From NCBI RefSeq assembly GCF_018324685.1, contig NZ_AP023354.1, forward strand, positions 1,116,001-1,180,000: 64,000 bases of DNA, written 5' to 3'. A model generated the notes under the pieces. The model worked only from the letters and a program-made list of their open reading frames with translations, was not told the origin of the DNA and did not search any database. Numbering within the stretch: position 1 is the first letter of the stretch; every line of letters starts with the position of its first letter. Of the stretch, positions 26,336 through 35,021 are shown piece after piece. This DNA comes from Actinocatenispora sera. Its GTDB lineage: Bacteria > Actinomycetota > Actinomycetes > Mycobacteriales > Micromonosporaceae. Position numbers and translations under genes: made by a program.

Positions 26336-26890
26336 GTGTTCGTGGTCGACAGCGCAGTGCGGCGGGTGCCGGAACCGATCCGGTCGCTGATCATCAAGCA
26401 CCACGAGGGACTCAAGTTCCTGATCGTGGGCGGTACCTGCTTCCTGATCACGGTCGCGATCAACTACGGCCTGAAGCTGACGATCCTGCACGAGAAGCCG
26501 GTGACGGCGCTGACCGTGGCGACCATCATCGCCACGATCGTGTCGTACATCCTGAACCGGGAGTGGTCGTTCCGCACCCGCGGGGGGCGCGAGCGACACC
26601 ACGAGGCGCTGCTGTTCTTCCTGGTCAGCGGGCTGGGCGTGGGCGTCAACGACATCCCGCTGCTGATCAGTCGGTACGTGCTGGAGCTGCGCACCCCGGC
26701 CGTGTCGCTGCTGACCCAGGAGATCTCCGACTTCGTCAGCGGAATGATCCTGGGCACCCTGCTCGCGATGGGCTTCCGGCTCTGGGCGTTCCGGAAGTTC
26801 GTCTTCCCGCACGCGGGCGCCCGCCCGCGGCCGGACCGCACCACCCGGCTCACCGCCGTCCCCGACCAGCCCGACGACGAGGTCGCCTGA
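26336..26890 (+). CDS. GtrA-family membrane protein
   Basis: Four hydrophobic segments are visible, including LKFLIVGGTCFLITVAINYG and LTVATIIATIVSYILNREWSF, the typical GtrA pattern with the conserved NREW(S/T)F. GtrA-like proteins are linked to flipping or transferring polyprenol-linked sugars in envelope glycosylation, which fits the nearby mannosyltransferase. The GTG start is supported by a leaderless promoter (TAGGCT 26323-26328, seven bases upstream). Confidence 0.82.
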   Translation: MFVVDSAVRRVPEPIRSLIIKHHEGLKFLIVGGTCFLITVAINYGLKLTILHEKPVTALTVATIIATIVSYILNREWSFRTRGGRERHHEALLFFLVSGLGVGVNDIPLLISRYVLELRTPAVSLLTQEISDFVSGMILGTLLAMGFRLWAFRKFVFPHAGARPRPDRTTRLTAVPDQPDDEVA

Positions 26891-27056
26891 GCCTCCGCTC
26901 GGCCACCCCCGGCAGCCCGGCCGGCTCGGCGGCCTCCTTGCTCGGCGGTCTCGTGGGTCGGCGGGCAGCGAGTCGGCGGTTTCAGTGGGTTGGTGGGCTC
27001 AGTGGGTCGGCGGGCTCGCCCGGCTCGGCGGTAGGCATCCCGGCGGTACCGGGGGG

Positions 27057-27749
27057 TCAGCGGTAGGCGCCGAAGGCGGAGGCGGCGATCGCGGCCCGGG
27101 TCGCGGCGACCACCCGGCGGGCCGAGTCGTCCATCGCCTCGTCCACGGCGCGCCGGCGGGCGGCCCGCTCCTCGGCCGCCAGGTCCTCGTACGCGGGCGG
27201 GGCCGGACCGAGTTCGCGGCCCAGCGCGGCGAGCACCGCATCGGTCGGCGCCAGGTCCTGCGCCCAGGTCAACGCGTGCGTGAACCACGCCTCGGTGCGG
27301 CCCAGCACGCTGGGATCGACGAACTGGACCCGGTCGGTACGGAACAGCCCGAGCCGGCGCGCGGTGACCCGGCGGCACAGCCCGGTGCGCTCCAGCGACT
27401 CCAGGATCCGGACCGCCGCGTCGGGCGCGAACTGGCCCACCCACTCGGCGGCGGTGTGCGGCCGTGGTTCGCCGGCGAGCGTGTCCAGCACCGCGAGGTG
27501 CAGGGCACGGGCGTCGGGGGGCGGGCCACCGAGGTCGGCGACCTTGACCGTACCGCCGTCGGCGACGGTCACCGCCCCGCCGATCGCCGCCTCGGCGAGC
27601 AGCGCGCCGCCGAGCACCACGTCCAGCAGCCGCGGGTGGTAGCGGGTGCGGCCAGCCTCGTCGTGGCCGAGCACGAACAGCGCCTCGGGCAGCGGCAGGT
27701 GGCCGCGCGCCGAGGCGTCCCGCGGCTCGTACCGGCCCGGCCGGCTCAC
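27057..27749 (-). CDS. GPP34 (GOLPH3/Vps74-like) protein
   Basis: The 230-residue helical protein begins LPLPEALFVLGHDEAGR, then LLDVVLGGALLAEAAIGG, both typical of bacterial GPP34 domain proteins. Eukaryotic relatives bind phosphoinositides; the role in actinobacteria is not established. GTG start with a GGGAGGCGGG Shine-Dalgarno. It is the third gene in a same-strand run after permease and formamidase, but a 61-bp gap leaves operon membership open. Between its stop and the convergent GtrA gene lie degenerate GGTCGGCGGGC-like repeats (about 26920-27040). Confidence 0.8.
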   Translation of the reverse strand: MSRPGRYEPRDASARGHLPLPEALFVLGHDEAGRTRYHPRLLDVVLGGALLAEAAIGGAVTVADGGTVKVADLGGPPPDARALHLAVLDTLAGEPRPHTAAEWVGQFAPDAAVRILESLERTGLCRRVTARRLGLFRTDRVQFVDPSVLGRTEAWFTHALTWAQDLAPTDAVLAALGRELGPAPPAYEDLAAEERAARRRAVDEAMDDSARRVVAATRAAIAASAFGAYR

Positions 27750-27810
27750 CGGCCCGCCTCCCTCGCGGGCAGCCCGGCTCCGGCGCGGCGACTCAGAGGC
27801 CGACGTGCGT

Positions 27811-28836
27811 TCATCGGCTCGACAGGTACTGCCGACCGAGGGCGCGGAGCCGCTCGTGCACCCCGTCGTACGCGGCGGCCGCGCCGACCGCGGCCAGGTA
27901 CTTCTTGGCCACCTTGGCGACCATCGTGTAGTTCGTGTCGACGACGTTGCCGACCGGCGCCTGCCCGGCCTGCGCGATCAGCTGGTACGCGTCCAGGGTG
28001 TCCAGCCCGGTCAGCCCGGCCGACCAGGTGACCAGGTCGTGCTGGCTGATCCGGAAGGCGTCCTCCAGCGGCCGGGCGGAACCGGTGGACAGCAGCGCGT
28101 CGTCGGACTCCAGCCGCGGCCACGGGGTACCCACGCCCTTGATCAGGTCGACCGCGACCACGGTGTTCATCGCCGCCTCGACCGCGGCTCCGGTCACCTC
28201 GCCCTCGCCCTGCCGGCAGTGCCCGTCGCCGATGGCGAACAGCGCACCGGCCACGTTGACGCCCAGGTAGACGGTGACGCCGGCGCGCAGTTCCGGGGTG
28301 TCCATGTTGCCGCCGTGCGCGTCCGGAGTGATCGTCATCCTCGCCTCGCCGGCGGCCGGCGCCACCCCGACCGTGCCGTGCATCGGGTCCAGCGGCAGCT
28401 CGACGGTGTGCCCGGACCGGCTGGCGTGGTAGCGGACCACTCCGGCGGCCACGTCCACGTCGTACTTCCAGACCCGCTCCTCCAGCGGATCCTGCAGCGT
28501 GGCCGTGGTGTGCGTGGAGGTGAGTGCGCCGAAGTGCGGCAGCGTGGTGGTGACGGCCCAGTCCCGGGCCGGCGCGATCTCGACGAAGTGCAGGGCCAGC
28601 GTGTCGCCCGGCTCGGCACCGTCCACGTGGAACGGCCCGGTGACCGGGTTCAGGAACGGGAAGTTGCACACCTGGGAGGGCAGGTCGGCGGTGGAGCGCA
28701 CCACGCCGCCGAAGCAGTCCTCGGTGTACATCGAGATCAGGTCGCCCGGCTTGACGTGCCGCACCGCGGGCCGCCCGCCGAACGTGTAGGCGTAGTCGCC
28801 GGCGCCCGGCCGGTACTCGATCAGCTCGCTCGCCAT
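27811..28836 (-). CDS. Acetamidase/formamidase family amidohydrolase
   Basis: The family hydrolyses formamide or short aliphatic amides to the acid and ammonia. Motifs include GDLISMYTEDCFGG, CNFPFLNPVTGPFHVDGA and the conserved TPDAHGGNMDTPEL and GDGHCRQGEGEVTGAAVE blocks. The 341-residue length is normal. It lies 16 bp downstream of an amino-acid/amine permease gene on the same strand, which suggests import of a nitrogenous substrate followed by deamidation. Confidence 0.87.
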   Translation of the reverse strand: MASELIEYRPGAGDYAYTFGGRPAVRHVKPGDLISMYTEDCFGGVVRSTADLPSQVCNFPFLNPVTGPFHVDGAEPGDTLALHFVEIAPARDWAVTTTLPHFGALTSTHTTATLQDPLEERVWKYDVDVAAGVVRYHASRSGHTVELPLDPMHGTVGVAPAAGEARMTITPDAHGGNMDTPELRAGVTVYLGVNVAGALFAIGDGHCRQGEGEVTGAAVEAAMNTVVAVDLIKGVGTPWPRLESDDALLSTGSARPLEDAFRISQHDLVTWSAGLTGLDTLDAYQLIAQAGQAPVGNVVDTNYTMVAKVAKKYLAAVGAAAAYDGVHERLRALGRQYLSSR

Positions 28837-28852
28837 GCTGCCTCCCGCGGCG

Positions 28853-30265
28853 TCACACCGTCTCCTGGACCGGCTCGTCCTCGGCCATGCCCATGCTGGG
28901 CACCCGGGGCCGGCGGCCGAGAGCGTACAGCGAGGCGAGCACGATCAGGCCGAGCGTCAGCCAGGCCACGCCGAGGATCTGGGCGTTGTGGTCGGCGTTG
29001 ACCTCCACCAGGACCAGGATCGCGATGCCGACCACCGGCACGACCAGGTGCACGAACACCCGCCGGCTGCGCTGCTTGATCAGGTGGTACACCACGACGC
29101 TCAGGTGCAGCAGCATGAACGCGGCGAGCGCGCCGACGTTGATCATCGAGCTGAGCAGCGCGATGCCGTCGTCCCGGCTGGACATGTACAGGCCGACGCC
29201 GAGGGTGACCAGCGCGGTCAGGAAGATCGCGTTGGTCGGCACCATCCGCTTCGGCGACACCCGGGCGAGGAACTTCGGCAACTGCCGGTCCCGGCCCATC
29301 GCGAACAGCAGCCGCGACGTCGCCACCTGCGCCACCAGCGAGTCGGCGAAACCCCAGGCGATCGCGGTGGTCAGCGCGGTCAGGGTGGACAGCCACGGCC
29401 CACCGGCGACCTTGGCCGCGTTGTAGAACGCGTTGTCCACGTCCCCCTTGATCTGCGCCGGGCCGGACACGAACATCGACGCCACCCAGGTCTGCACCAT
29501 GAACAGCAGCCCGGCGAGGACCAGCGCGCCGATCAGCGCCCGGCCGACCTGGCGCGACTCGCCGCGGTTCTCCTCGGCCAGCATAGAGATGCCGTCGAAG
29601 CCGAGGAACGACAGCGCCGCCACCGACACCGCGCCGAACGCGACCGTGGTGGAGAAGTGGTGCGAGTCGAACAGCGGCTTCAGCGGGTCGCCGGTCGCCT
29701 TGCCGGTGGCCACGCCGTAGATGCCGACCGCGAGGAAGATCAGCAGTACGGCCAGCTCACCGACGAGCATCACCCGGGTGGTGACGGCGGTCAGCTTGAT
29801 GCCGAAGAAGTTCACCGTGGTGTTGAACGCAAGGAAGATCAGCAGCCACGCCCACACCGGCACCCCCGGTACGAAGGTGGTCATGGCACTGCCGGCGACG
29901 AGGTAGAGCAGGCTCGGTACCAGGATGTAGTCGAGCAGCACCATCCAGCCGGCGACGAAGCCGACCGGCGGCGCGATGCCGCGCCCGGCGTACGTGTAGA
30001 CCGAGCCGGCCATCGGGAACGCCTTGACCATCTGGGCGTAGGACGCCGCGGTGAAGACCATCGCGACCATGCCGATCCCGTACGCCAGCGTGACCATGCC
30101 GCCGGAGGCCTGGTACACGCTGCCGAAGATGCCGAACGGCGCGATCGGCACCATGAAGATCAGCCCGTAGAAGAGCAGATCGGGGAAGCTCAGGGATCGC
30201 CTGAGCTCCTGCTTGTACCCGAATCGCCGGAGATTGTCCTGCTCGAAGACCACGGCGCCGAACAC
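28853..30265 (-). CDS. APC-superfamily amino acid/amine permease
   Basis: The 470-residue protein has about 12 membrane segments with APC hallmarks: VYTYAGRGIAPPVGFVAGW in the second segment region and LSFLGFDGISMLAEENRG in the sixth. It probably imports an amino acid or amine by proton symport. It is the first gene of a probable operon with the formamidase 16 bp downstream. Substrate is inferred only from that context. Confidence 0.87.
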   Translation of the reverse strand: MFGAVVFEQDNLRRFGYKQELRRSLSFPDLLFYGLIFMVPIAPFGIFGSVYQASGGMVTLAYGIGMVAMVFTAASYAQMVKAFPMAGSVYTYAGRGIAPPVGFVAGWMVLLDYILVPSLLYLVAGSAMTTFVPGVPVWAWLLIFLAFNTTVNFFGIKLTAVTTRVMLVGELAVLLIFLAVGIYGVATGKATGDPLKPLFDSHHFSTTVAFGAVSVAALSFLGFDGISMLAEENRGESRQVGRALIGALVLAGLLFMVQTWVASMFVSGPAQIKGDVDNAFYNAAKVAGGPWLSTLTALTTAIAWGFADSLVAQVATSRLLFAMGRDRQLPKFLARVSPKRMVPTNAIFLTALVTLGVGLYMSSRDDGIALLSSMINVGALAAFMLLHLSVVVYHLIKQRSRRVFVHLVVPVVGIAILVLVEVNADHNAQILGVAWLTLGLIVLASLYALGRRPRVPSMGMAEDEPVQETV

Positions 30266-30570
30266 TAGAACACCGCGTCGAGCTGCCGGGATACGTCCGG
30301 CGATCGAGGTTGTGCCACCCTCGTGCCTCTGCCGCCGATTGTCACCATCTGTGAAGGTGATTCGGGCCTATTGCCAGCATTAATCGGCTCTTACACCAGA
30401 ATCTACTGCATTCCGTAAAGGGTGTGATTCACGCCACATGGTCACGAGGCGATCTCATCGAGATCACCGAGCGTGGCCCGATCCATCCGGGACGTCAGCG
30501 CGGTGCGGGCCACGCCATTCCCGGGGCCACCCGTCGCCGCGCACCGGAGCCGCCGTGGCAACCTGCGACC
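30266..30570. other. 305-bp divergent intergenic region
   Basis: It lies between the permease-formamidase operon and the reductase gene. It is AT-richer than its surroundings from about 30335 to 30440 and contains the inverted repeat TCACC-N9-GGTGA (30342-30360), a possible operator for the permease promoter. I found no ORF or RNA structure worth calling. Confidence 0.4.
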
Positions 30571-31542
30571 ATGCGCTTCATCGTGTACGGCGCCGGCGCG
30601 ATCGGCGGGGTCCTCGGCGGCCGGCTGCACCAGGCCGGGCAGGACGTGATGCTGATCGCCCGCGGCGAACACCTGCACCGGATCCGGCGCGACGGGCTCC
30701 GGCTCGAGGACCCGGAGACGACCGCCACGCTGCCGATCCCGGCCGTCGCCTCGCCGGCCGAGATCGACTGGCGGGACGGCGATGTCGTACTGCTGGCGAT
30801 CAAGACCAACGGCACCGCCGCCGCGCTGGCCGACCTGGCCGCCGCCGCCGGCCCCGACGTCCCGGTCTGCTGCGTGCAGAACGGCGTGGCGAACGAGCGG
30901 CTCGCGCTGCGCCACTTCGGCACCGTGTACGGCGTGTGCGTGATGATGCCCGCCGGCCACCTGGAACCCGGGGTGGTACAGGCGTACTCGGTGCCCACCA
31001 CCGGCATCCTCGACCTCGGCCGGTACCCGTCCGGCGTCGACGCCGGCGCCACCGCGCTCGCCGAACGGCTCGCTGCCGCCACGTTCGTCGCGCAGCCGCG
31101 GCCGGACATCATGCGCTGGAAGTACCGGAAGCTGCTGATGAACCTGGCCAACGCCGTCGGCGCGCTCGTCGCCGACGACGACAGCGACGAGGCGGTGACG
31201 CTGATCGACGCGGCCCGCGCCGAGGGCGAGACGGTACTCGCCGCCGCCGGCGTCGACGTGGTCTCGATGGCGGAGGACCGGGAACGGCGCGGCGAGATCC
31301 TGCGCATCACCCGGTTCGGCCGCACGCGGGCGGGCTCGTCGTCGTGGCAGAGCCTGTACCGGGGGACCGGCAGCGTCGAGACCGACTACCTCAACGGCGA
31401 GATCGTGCTGCTGGGCCGGCTCACCGGCGTGCCGACCCCGGTCAACGAGTTGCTGCGCCGCCGCAGCAACGAGCTCGCCCGTACCGGCGGCGCCCCCGCC
31501 TCGCTCCGCGCCGCCGACCTGCACGCCGCCCTCGGCGGCTGA
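30571..31542 (+). CDS. Ketopantoate reductase-like protein (ApbA/PanE family)
   Basis: The 323-residue protein starts MRFIVYGAGAIGGVLGGRL, the NADPH-binding Rossmann GxGxxG motif. It has the catalytic-region sequence WKYRKLLMNLANAVGAL, with the family Lys in the usual helix, and CCVQNGVANE. It could reduce 2-dehydropantoate in CoA synthesis, but actinobacteria hold several paralogues and no pan genes are near, so the substrate is open. ATG 30571 places the Rossmann strand at the start, as expected. Confidence 0.82.
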   Translation: MRFIVYGAGAIGGVLGGRLHQAGQDVMLIARGEHLHRIRRDGLRLEDPETTATLPIPAVASPAEIDWRDGDVVLLAIKTNGTAAALADLAAAAGPDVPVCCVQNGVANERLALRHFGTVYGVCVMMPAGHLEPGVVQAYSVPTTGILDLGRYPSGVDAGATALAERLAAATFVAQPRPDIMRWKYRKLLMNLANAVGALVADDDSDEAVTLIDAARAEGETVLAAAGVDVVSMAEDRERRGEILRITRFGRTRAGSSSWQSLYRGTGSVETDYLNGEIVLLGRLTGVPTPVNELLRRRSNELARTGGAPASLRAADLHAALGG

Positions 31543-31586
31543 CACCACAGGTTCCACGGCGATCGCTCCCGGCCGAGTCGGTCCGG

Positions 31587-32522
31587 CTACACCGGGTCGG
31601 CTGGAGCCGAGCCCGGCTGCCGGTTGTGGAACTCGGCGGTGATCGTGGCGACGAGCGCCGCGGTTTCGATCATGCGGCGCCACAGCGCGGGATCGAGGAT
31701 GTCGCGGCTCCTGTAGTAGGCGAGGAACCAGCCGTCGACGACCTCGGCGTTGGCGGGGTGGCTCTCGTTGGTCAGCACGCCGATCAGCGCGTCGGTGAAG
31801 AACTCGCGGGCGACGCGGCCGGTACCCGGTCGGCAGATCAGCCGCGGCCGGTGCCTCGACGGCAGCGTGGGGTCGTCAGCGAGGACGTCGGTACCGAAGT
31901 GGGGGTCACCCTGCGGGTAGATCGACCTGCCGCAGTCGAAGCTGACACGCGGCAGGTCGATGTCGAGCCGGACGCCAAGGTAGCGGACCGTGAACGAACT
32001 GTTCTTGCCGAACGACCGGTAGCAGGTGGCGACCTCGACGGGCCGCCCGCCCTGATCCCACTCGACCAGGTCCGACAACGACTGGTACTGCGGGTTGCTG
32101 TGCGGCCGAAGCGCGCCCGGCCGGGAACGCGGCGTGGCGGCCGGCTGCACGTCGAATTCGTTGGCCTGGGCGAACGCGATCAACTGGGCGCTGCGCCGCC
32201 AGCCCCGATGGTCCTTCAGGACGAACAGCACGTACAGGCTCCCGAAGCCGAGCACGACGATTCCGGTGCAGAAGAGGCCCGCGAGCCAGTCGCCGATGTC
32301 ACCGCCCTGTGCGCCGTGCACGATCGTGACGATGACGAAGATCAACGTCAGGAATCCGCCAACGAGGCCGACCGCGATCCGCCGGTTGCCCGCGGCGCCG
32401 CGCACCTCCGTTGCGGTCTTCTTACCGAACGCACCGGCGAGCGCCTCCCGCCGCACCGCGTCGGCCTCGGCCGGGGAGGGGCGTGCGGTCAGCGGCGCGT
32501 AGTCGACCGTGCTCGGGTCCAT
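31587..32522 (-). CDS. Two-pass membrane protein, function unknown
   Basis: The 311-residue protein has a cytoplasmic N terminus, two hydrophobic segments (about residues 48-70 and 80-105) and a large C-terminal domain with YQSLSDLVEWDQGGRPVE and SFTVRYLGVRLDIDLPRV. The general layout resembles DUF3137-like proteins, but I would not assign it. The start at 32522 is supported by a leaderless arrangement (TACCGT seven bases upstream on the minus strand). Confidence 0.68.
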   Translation of the reverse strand: MDPSTVDYAPLTARPSPAEADAVRREALAGAFGKKTATEVRGAAGNRRIAVGLVGGFLTLIFVIVTIVHGAQGGDIGDWLAGLFCTGIVVLGFGSLYVLFVLKDHRGWRRSAQLIAFAQANEFDVQPAATPRSRPGALRPHSNPQYQSLSDLVEWDQGGRPVEVATCYRSFGKNSSFTVRYLGVRLDIDLPRVSFDCGRSIYPQGDPHFGTDVLADDPTLPSRHRPRLICRPGTGRVAREFFTDALIGVLTNESHPANAEVVDGWFLAYYRSRDILDPALWRRMIETAALVATITAEFHNRQPGSAPADPV

Positions 32523-32661
32523 GCGCCACACGGTAACCACTTCCGGTCCTGTACGGCTGCCGCGACCGGTGCGCCCCGATCGTCACGTGTCGATGCGGCG
32601 GTGGCCGACCAACAGCAGGGCCCAGGAAAGCGGCCGATCCGGACGGTACCCACCGCGCGGC

Positions 32662-32688
32662 GTTCGCCGGCGTCAGCCGCCGGCGAAC
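32662..32688 (-). terminator. Hairpin spanning the direct-repeat edge
   Basis: GTTCGCCGGCG (32662-32672) pairs perfectly with CGCCGGCGAAC (32678-32688) over the 5-nt loop TCAGC. The right arm lies inside the 40-bp repeat while the left arm is almost entirely outside it. The hairpin is absent beside the other repeat copy. Confidence 0.65.
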
Positions 32689-32711
32689 GGGGGGAGCACG
32701 TCCACCGTGCA
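32672..32711. repeat. 40-bp direct repeat, copy 1 (moaD 3' end sequence)
   Basis: This is identical over 40 bp to 34780-34819. It encodes CTVDVLPPFAGG and a stop on the minus strand. Here it terminates an unrelated secreted protein. It may be an attachment-site-like junction left by insertion at the moaD 3' end. Confidence 0.9.
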
Positions 32712-33077
32712 CCCACCGGTCAGCTTCCGCTGGGCCCGGTAGGTGATCTCCGTGCTGCTTCCCGGCCACAGCACCGTAACGCCGCCGTACGCGACCTTCT
32801 CCGTGCCGGGGACGAGGTCCCGGTAGTGGGCATCGCCGCGCGGCGCGATCGTGGCAGACGACCACTCGCGGCCGACGTGCTCCGAGATCTTCGCGGTCTG
32901 GCTGGTGTTGTTGTGCGCGGTCCAGATGGTGACCCATCGCCCCGCCAGGGTGTCGCGGGTCGTCTTTCCGGACACGGTGATTCGTTCGTCGCCGGCGAGC
33001 GCCGGTGCCGCGAGCGCCATCGGCGCCACGACGGCGGCGCAGGCCACGGCGAGTGCGGCCGTGACCCTGCGCAGCAT
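32673..33077 (-). CDS. Secreted protein carrying a MoaD-type C-terminal tail, 134 aa
   Basis: An N-terminal signal peptide (MLRRVTAALAVACAAVVAPM..., cleavage near ALAG) leads to a small beta-rich domain (SGKTTRDTLAGRWVTIWTAH, VGREWSSATIAP). The last 12 residues, CTVDVLPPFAGG, are identical in protein and DNA to the end of MoaD at 34781. A di-glycine tail makes sense for cytoplasmic MoaD but not for an exported protein. The natural C terminus was probably replaced by recombination. No strong Shine-Dalgarno precedes ATG 33077, so the exact start is less certain. Confidence 0.6.
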   Translation of the reverse strand: MLRRVTAALAVACAAVVAPMALAAPALAGDERITVSGKTTRDTLAGRWVTIWTAHNNTSQTAKISEHVGREWSSATIAPRGDAHYRDLVPGTEKVAYGGVTVLWPGSSTEITYRAQRKLTGGCTVDVLPPFAGG

Positions 33078-33287
33078 GCGAGAGGGGGTTTCACGGGGAT
33101 CTCCAGCCCACCGCCCGCCGACGCTGCCCGCTGTGGCCGGCTGGGGTGGTCGGAGGCGATGCCCGACGCGCGTTGTCGTCACGCCGTCGGCACCGACTCC
33201 ACCGTTCGGCCGATACGGCGCGCAGCGCGGCGTTCCGGCGCGACGCGGCGCTCGGGCAGGCTCGGCGCAGCCGAACGGGCCGGACGC

Positions 33288-33336
33288 CGCCGCGCGGCGC
33301 ATCGCCGCCGCGCGGCACATCCCCGCCGCGCGGCGC
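33288..33336. repeat. 18-bp GC-only tandem repeat
   Basis: Three copies of CGCCGCGCGGCGC start at 33288, 33306 and 33324. They sit just downstream of the stop codon at 33339 (minus strand) and could form hairpins that help end transcription. Confidence 0.6.
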
Positions 33337-33338
33337 GC

Positions 33339-34133
33339 TCAGTTCTGCCGGTGGTACCACCTGCCGACGGTGACGCCGCCGGTGCTCGACACCGGATCGC
33401 CGGTGATCGACACCGCGCCGCCGGACTGCGTGACGAGGTGCAGCCCCGAGTAGGTCCGTTCCGCCCCGGCACTGGGTTCGGAGACCGTGGCGACGTCGAA
33501 CAGCACCGTCTGGTGTGGACGGACGGTCCCGCCGTACGCCTTCGCTGGGCCACCGTCGAAGTAGGTACCGTGGCCGGCCGGCAGCCGGCAGTACTCCGGA
33601 TCCGCCTGCGCGCTCCCGCCACAGAGGTAGGTCAGCTCGGGGTACTTCTCGGGCAGCGTGCAGGGCTTCGCCCCGGAATAGGTCATCGAGACCGTGAACA
33701 GTGCATGCCCGCCGCCAACACCGCCGGCGTCGATCGTCGCGGCCGTCATCGCATCGAGATCGCACTCGGCGCTGGCACCGCCGTCGGACGGTCCGCGGCT
33801 CTGCCCCCCGTCCGGCCGCTCCGACAGCGAACCGGTCGGGGATGGCGTGTTCCGCCGCGACGGGCTCGCCCGGTGCGACGGGCGGTGCGACGCGGTCGCC
33901 GATCGGGTCGGCGACACCGCCGGGTGCCCGGTCGGCGCCGAACCCCAGCCCGCCGCGTACGCGGTGCCGCCGAGGCCGGCGATCGCGAGCGTCACGGCGG
34001 ACGCGACCGCGACGATGCGGTGCCGGCGGCGGCGTTCGGCACCGGCGCGGATCTCGCCCGGATGCTTCAGTCTCGTGTTCATCGCGAGTCGTGCGGATCC
34101 GGCGCGCAGTGCCCGTTCGAAGCGGTCAGCCAT
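33339..34133 (-). CDS. Single-pass membrane protein coupled to ECF sigma factor (putative anti-sigma)
   Basis: The 264-residue protein has a short basic cytoplasmic part (residues 1-40), one membrane segment (about 41-60, IVAVASAVTLAIAGLGGTAYA), a Ser/Pro/Arg-rich linker and an extracytoplasmic domain with cysteines (ECDLD, KPCTLP, TYLCGG, EYCRLP). Its start overlaps the upstream sigma factor gene by 8 bp. Position and topology suggest an anti-sigma or sensor role, but the cytoplasmic part is too short for a classic zinc anti-sigma domain, and no HxxxCxxC is seen. Confidence 0.65.
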   Translation of the reverse strand: MADRFERALRAGSARLAMNTRLKHPGEIRAGAERRRRHRIVAVASAVTLAIAGLGGTAYAAGWGSAPTGHPAVSPTRSATASHRPSHRASPSRRNTPSPTGSLSERPDGGQSRGPSDGGASAECDLDAMTAATIDAGGVGGGHALFTVSMTYSGAKPCTLPEKYPELTYLCGGSAQADPEYCRLPAGHGTYFDGGPAKAYGGTVRPHQTVLFDVATVSEPSAGAERTYSGLHLVTQSGGAVSITGDPVSSTGGVTVGRWYHRQN

Positions 34134-34647
34134 GGTTGGCCACCTCCGAGACTCCGGCGGTCAGTTCGGCAGTGAACTCGGACAGGTGTGGGGCCAGCGC
34201 CTGCCGGCCGCGCGTCAGCCGGGCCCGCACGGTACCGACGGCGACGCCGGTCTCGGCGGCGATCTCCGGCACCGACAACCCGACCAGGTGGTACAGCACG
34301 ACAGCGCGCCGCTGGTCGGGCGCGATCCGGCGCAGGGCCGCGACGATCGCCACGTAGTCCGGGTCGGCACCGGGCAGATCCTCCGGTACGCCGTGCCGCC
34401 GATGCGCGGTGAGCCGGTTACGCGCCTTGCGCCAGGTACTCACGGCGATGCGGAAGGCGATCGTACGGACCCATGCTTCCGGGCTGTCGTACCCGGCCAC
34501 CCTGTCCCAGTGCTGCCACGCCCGCGCGTACGCCTCCTGCGTGATGTCCTCGGCGTCCGCCCGGTTGCCGACCATCGCGTAAACGTGGCTGGTGACGCGA
34601 GGCGCGGTGCCCAGGTAGAAGGAGTCGAAGTCGCGCGAATCGCGCAC
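34126..34647 (-). CDS. ECF sigma factor (SigE/SCO-type sigma-70 family)
   Basis: The 173-residue protein has sigma region 2 (ADAEDITQEAYARAWQHWDRV) and region 4 (DQRRAVVLYHLVGLSVPEIAAETGVAVGTVRARLTRGR, quoted as family pattern), with no region 1.1 or 3. It should direct RNA polymerase to a small regulon, probably including its own operon. The GTG start has AGAGGGGAG upstream. It leads the sigma-membrane protein pair and lies inside the segment bounded by the 40-bp repeats. Confidence 0.87.
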   Translation of the reverse strand: MRDSRDFDSFYLGTAPRVTSHVYAMVGNRADAEDITQEAYARAWQHWDRVAGYDSPEAWVRTIAFRIAVSTWRKARNRLTAHRRHGVPEDLPGADPDYVAIVAALRRIAPDQRRAVVLYHLVGLSVPEIAAETGVAVGTVRARLTRGRQALAPHLSEFTAELTAGVSEVANHG

Positions 34648-34779
34648 ACGCTCCCCTCTCGGGACGTGGGCCGGGTCCTTCGGCCGCCGGCCTCACCCTC
34701 TTGTCACGCCCGAGTGGTGCAATTGCTGCGTGATGTCGGGGAAAATTCCCCCCGAAACCGGTTCATCACCGACAGCAGT

Positions 34780-34819
34780 GTCAGCCGCCGGCGAACGGGG
34801 GGAGCACGTCCACCGTGCA
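34780..34819. repeat. 40-bp direct repeat, copy 2 (genuine moaD end)
   Basis: This copy forms the last 12 codons and stop of moaD plus one base. It is identical to 32672-32711, and the repeats enclose about 2.07 kb with a sigma factor, a membrane protein and a secreted protein. Confidence 0.9.
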
Positions 34820-35020
34820 GCCGACCCGCAACCTCGCCTGATGGTCGTGTGCGGCGACGCCGTCGACCAGGAACGACGCCGCGCCGAGGACCCGGCCGAG
34901 CCCGTCGCCGTGCCGGTCGGCGAGGCCGGTCAGCAGCTCACCGAGGCTGTCGGCCCGCACCTGCTCGCTGGCCGTACCGGCGGCGGCGCGGGCACCGGCG
35001 AAGTAACGAACGGTGACCAC
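34781..35020 (-). CDS. moaD: Molybdopterin synthase sulfur carrier subunit
   Basis: MoaD carries sulfur as a C-terminal thiocarboxylate to make molybdopterin with MoaE. The 79-residue ubiquitin-like protein begins VTVRYFAGARAAAG after the initiator and ends LPPFAGG with the essential Gly-Gly. Its GTG start lies 2 bp after the moaA stop, so the two are coupled. The 3' end is duplicated 2.1 kb away (see repeats). Confidence 0.9.
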   Translation of the reverse strand: MVTVRYFAGARAAAGTASEQVRADSLGELLTGLADRHGDGLGRVLGAASFLVDGVAAHDHQARLRVGCTVDVLPPFAGG

Positions 35021-35021
35021 C

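Noticed and set aside
32712-34779. Complete mobile element with its own integrase
   Set aside because: No recombinase, transposase or relaxase is encoded between the 40-bp repeats, so only an insertion-like footprint is claimed.
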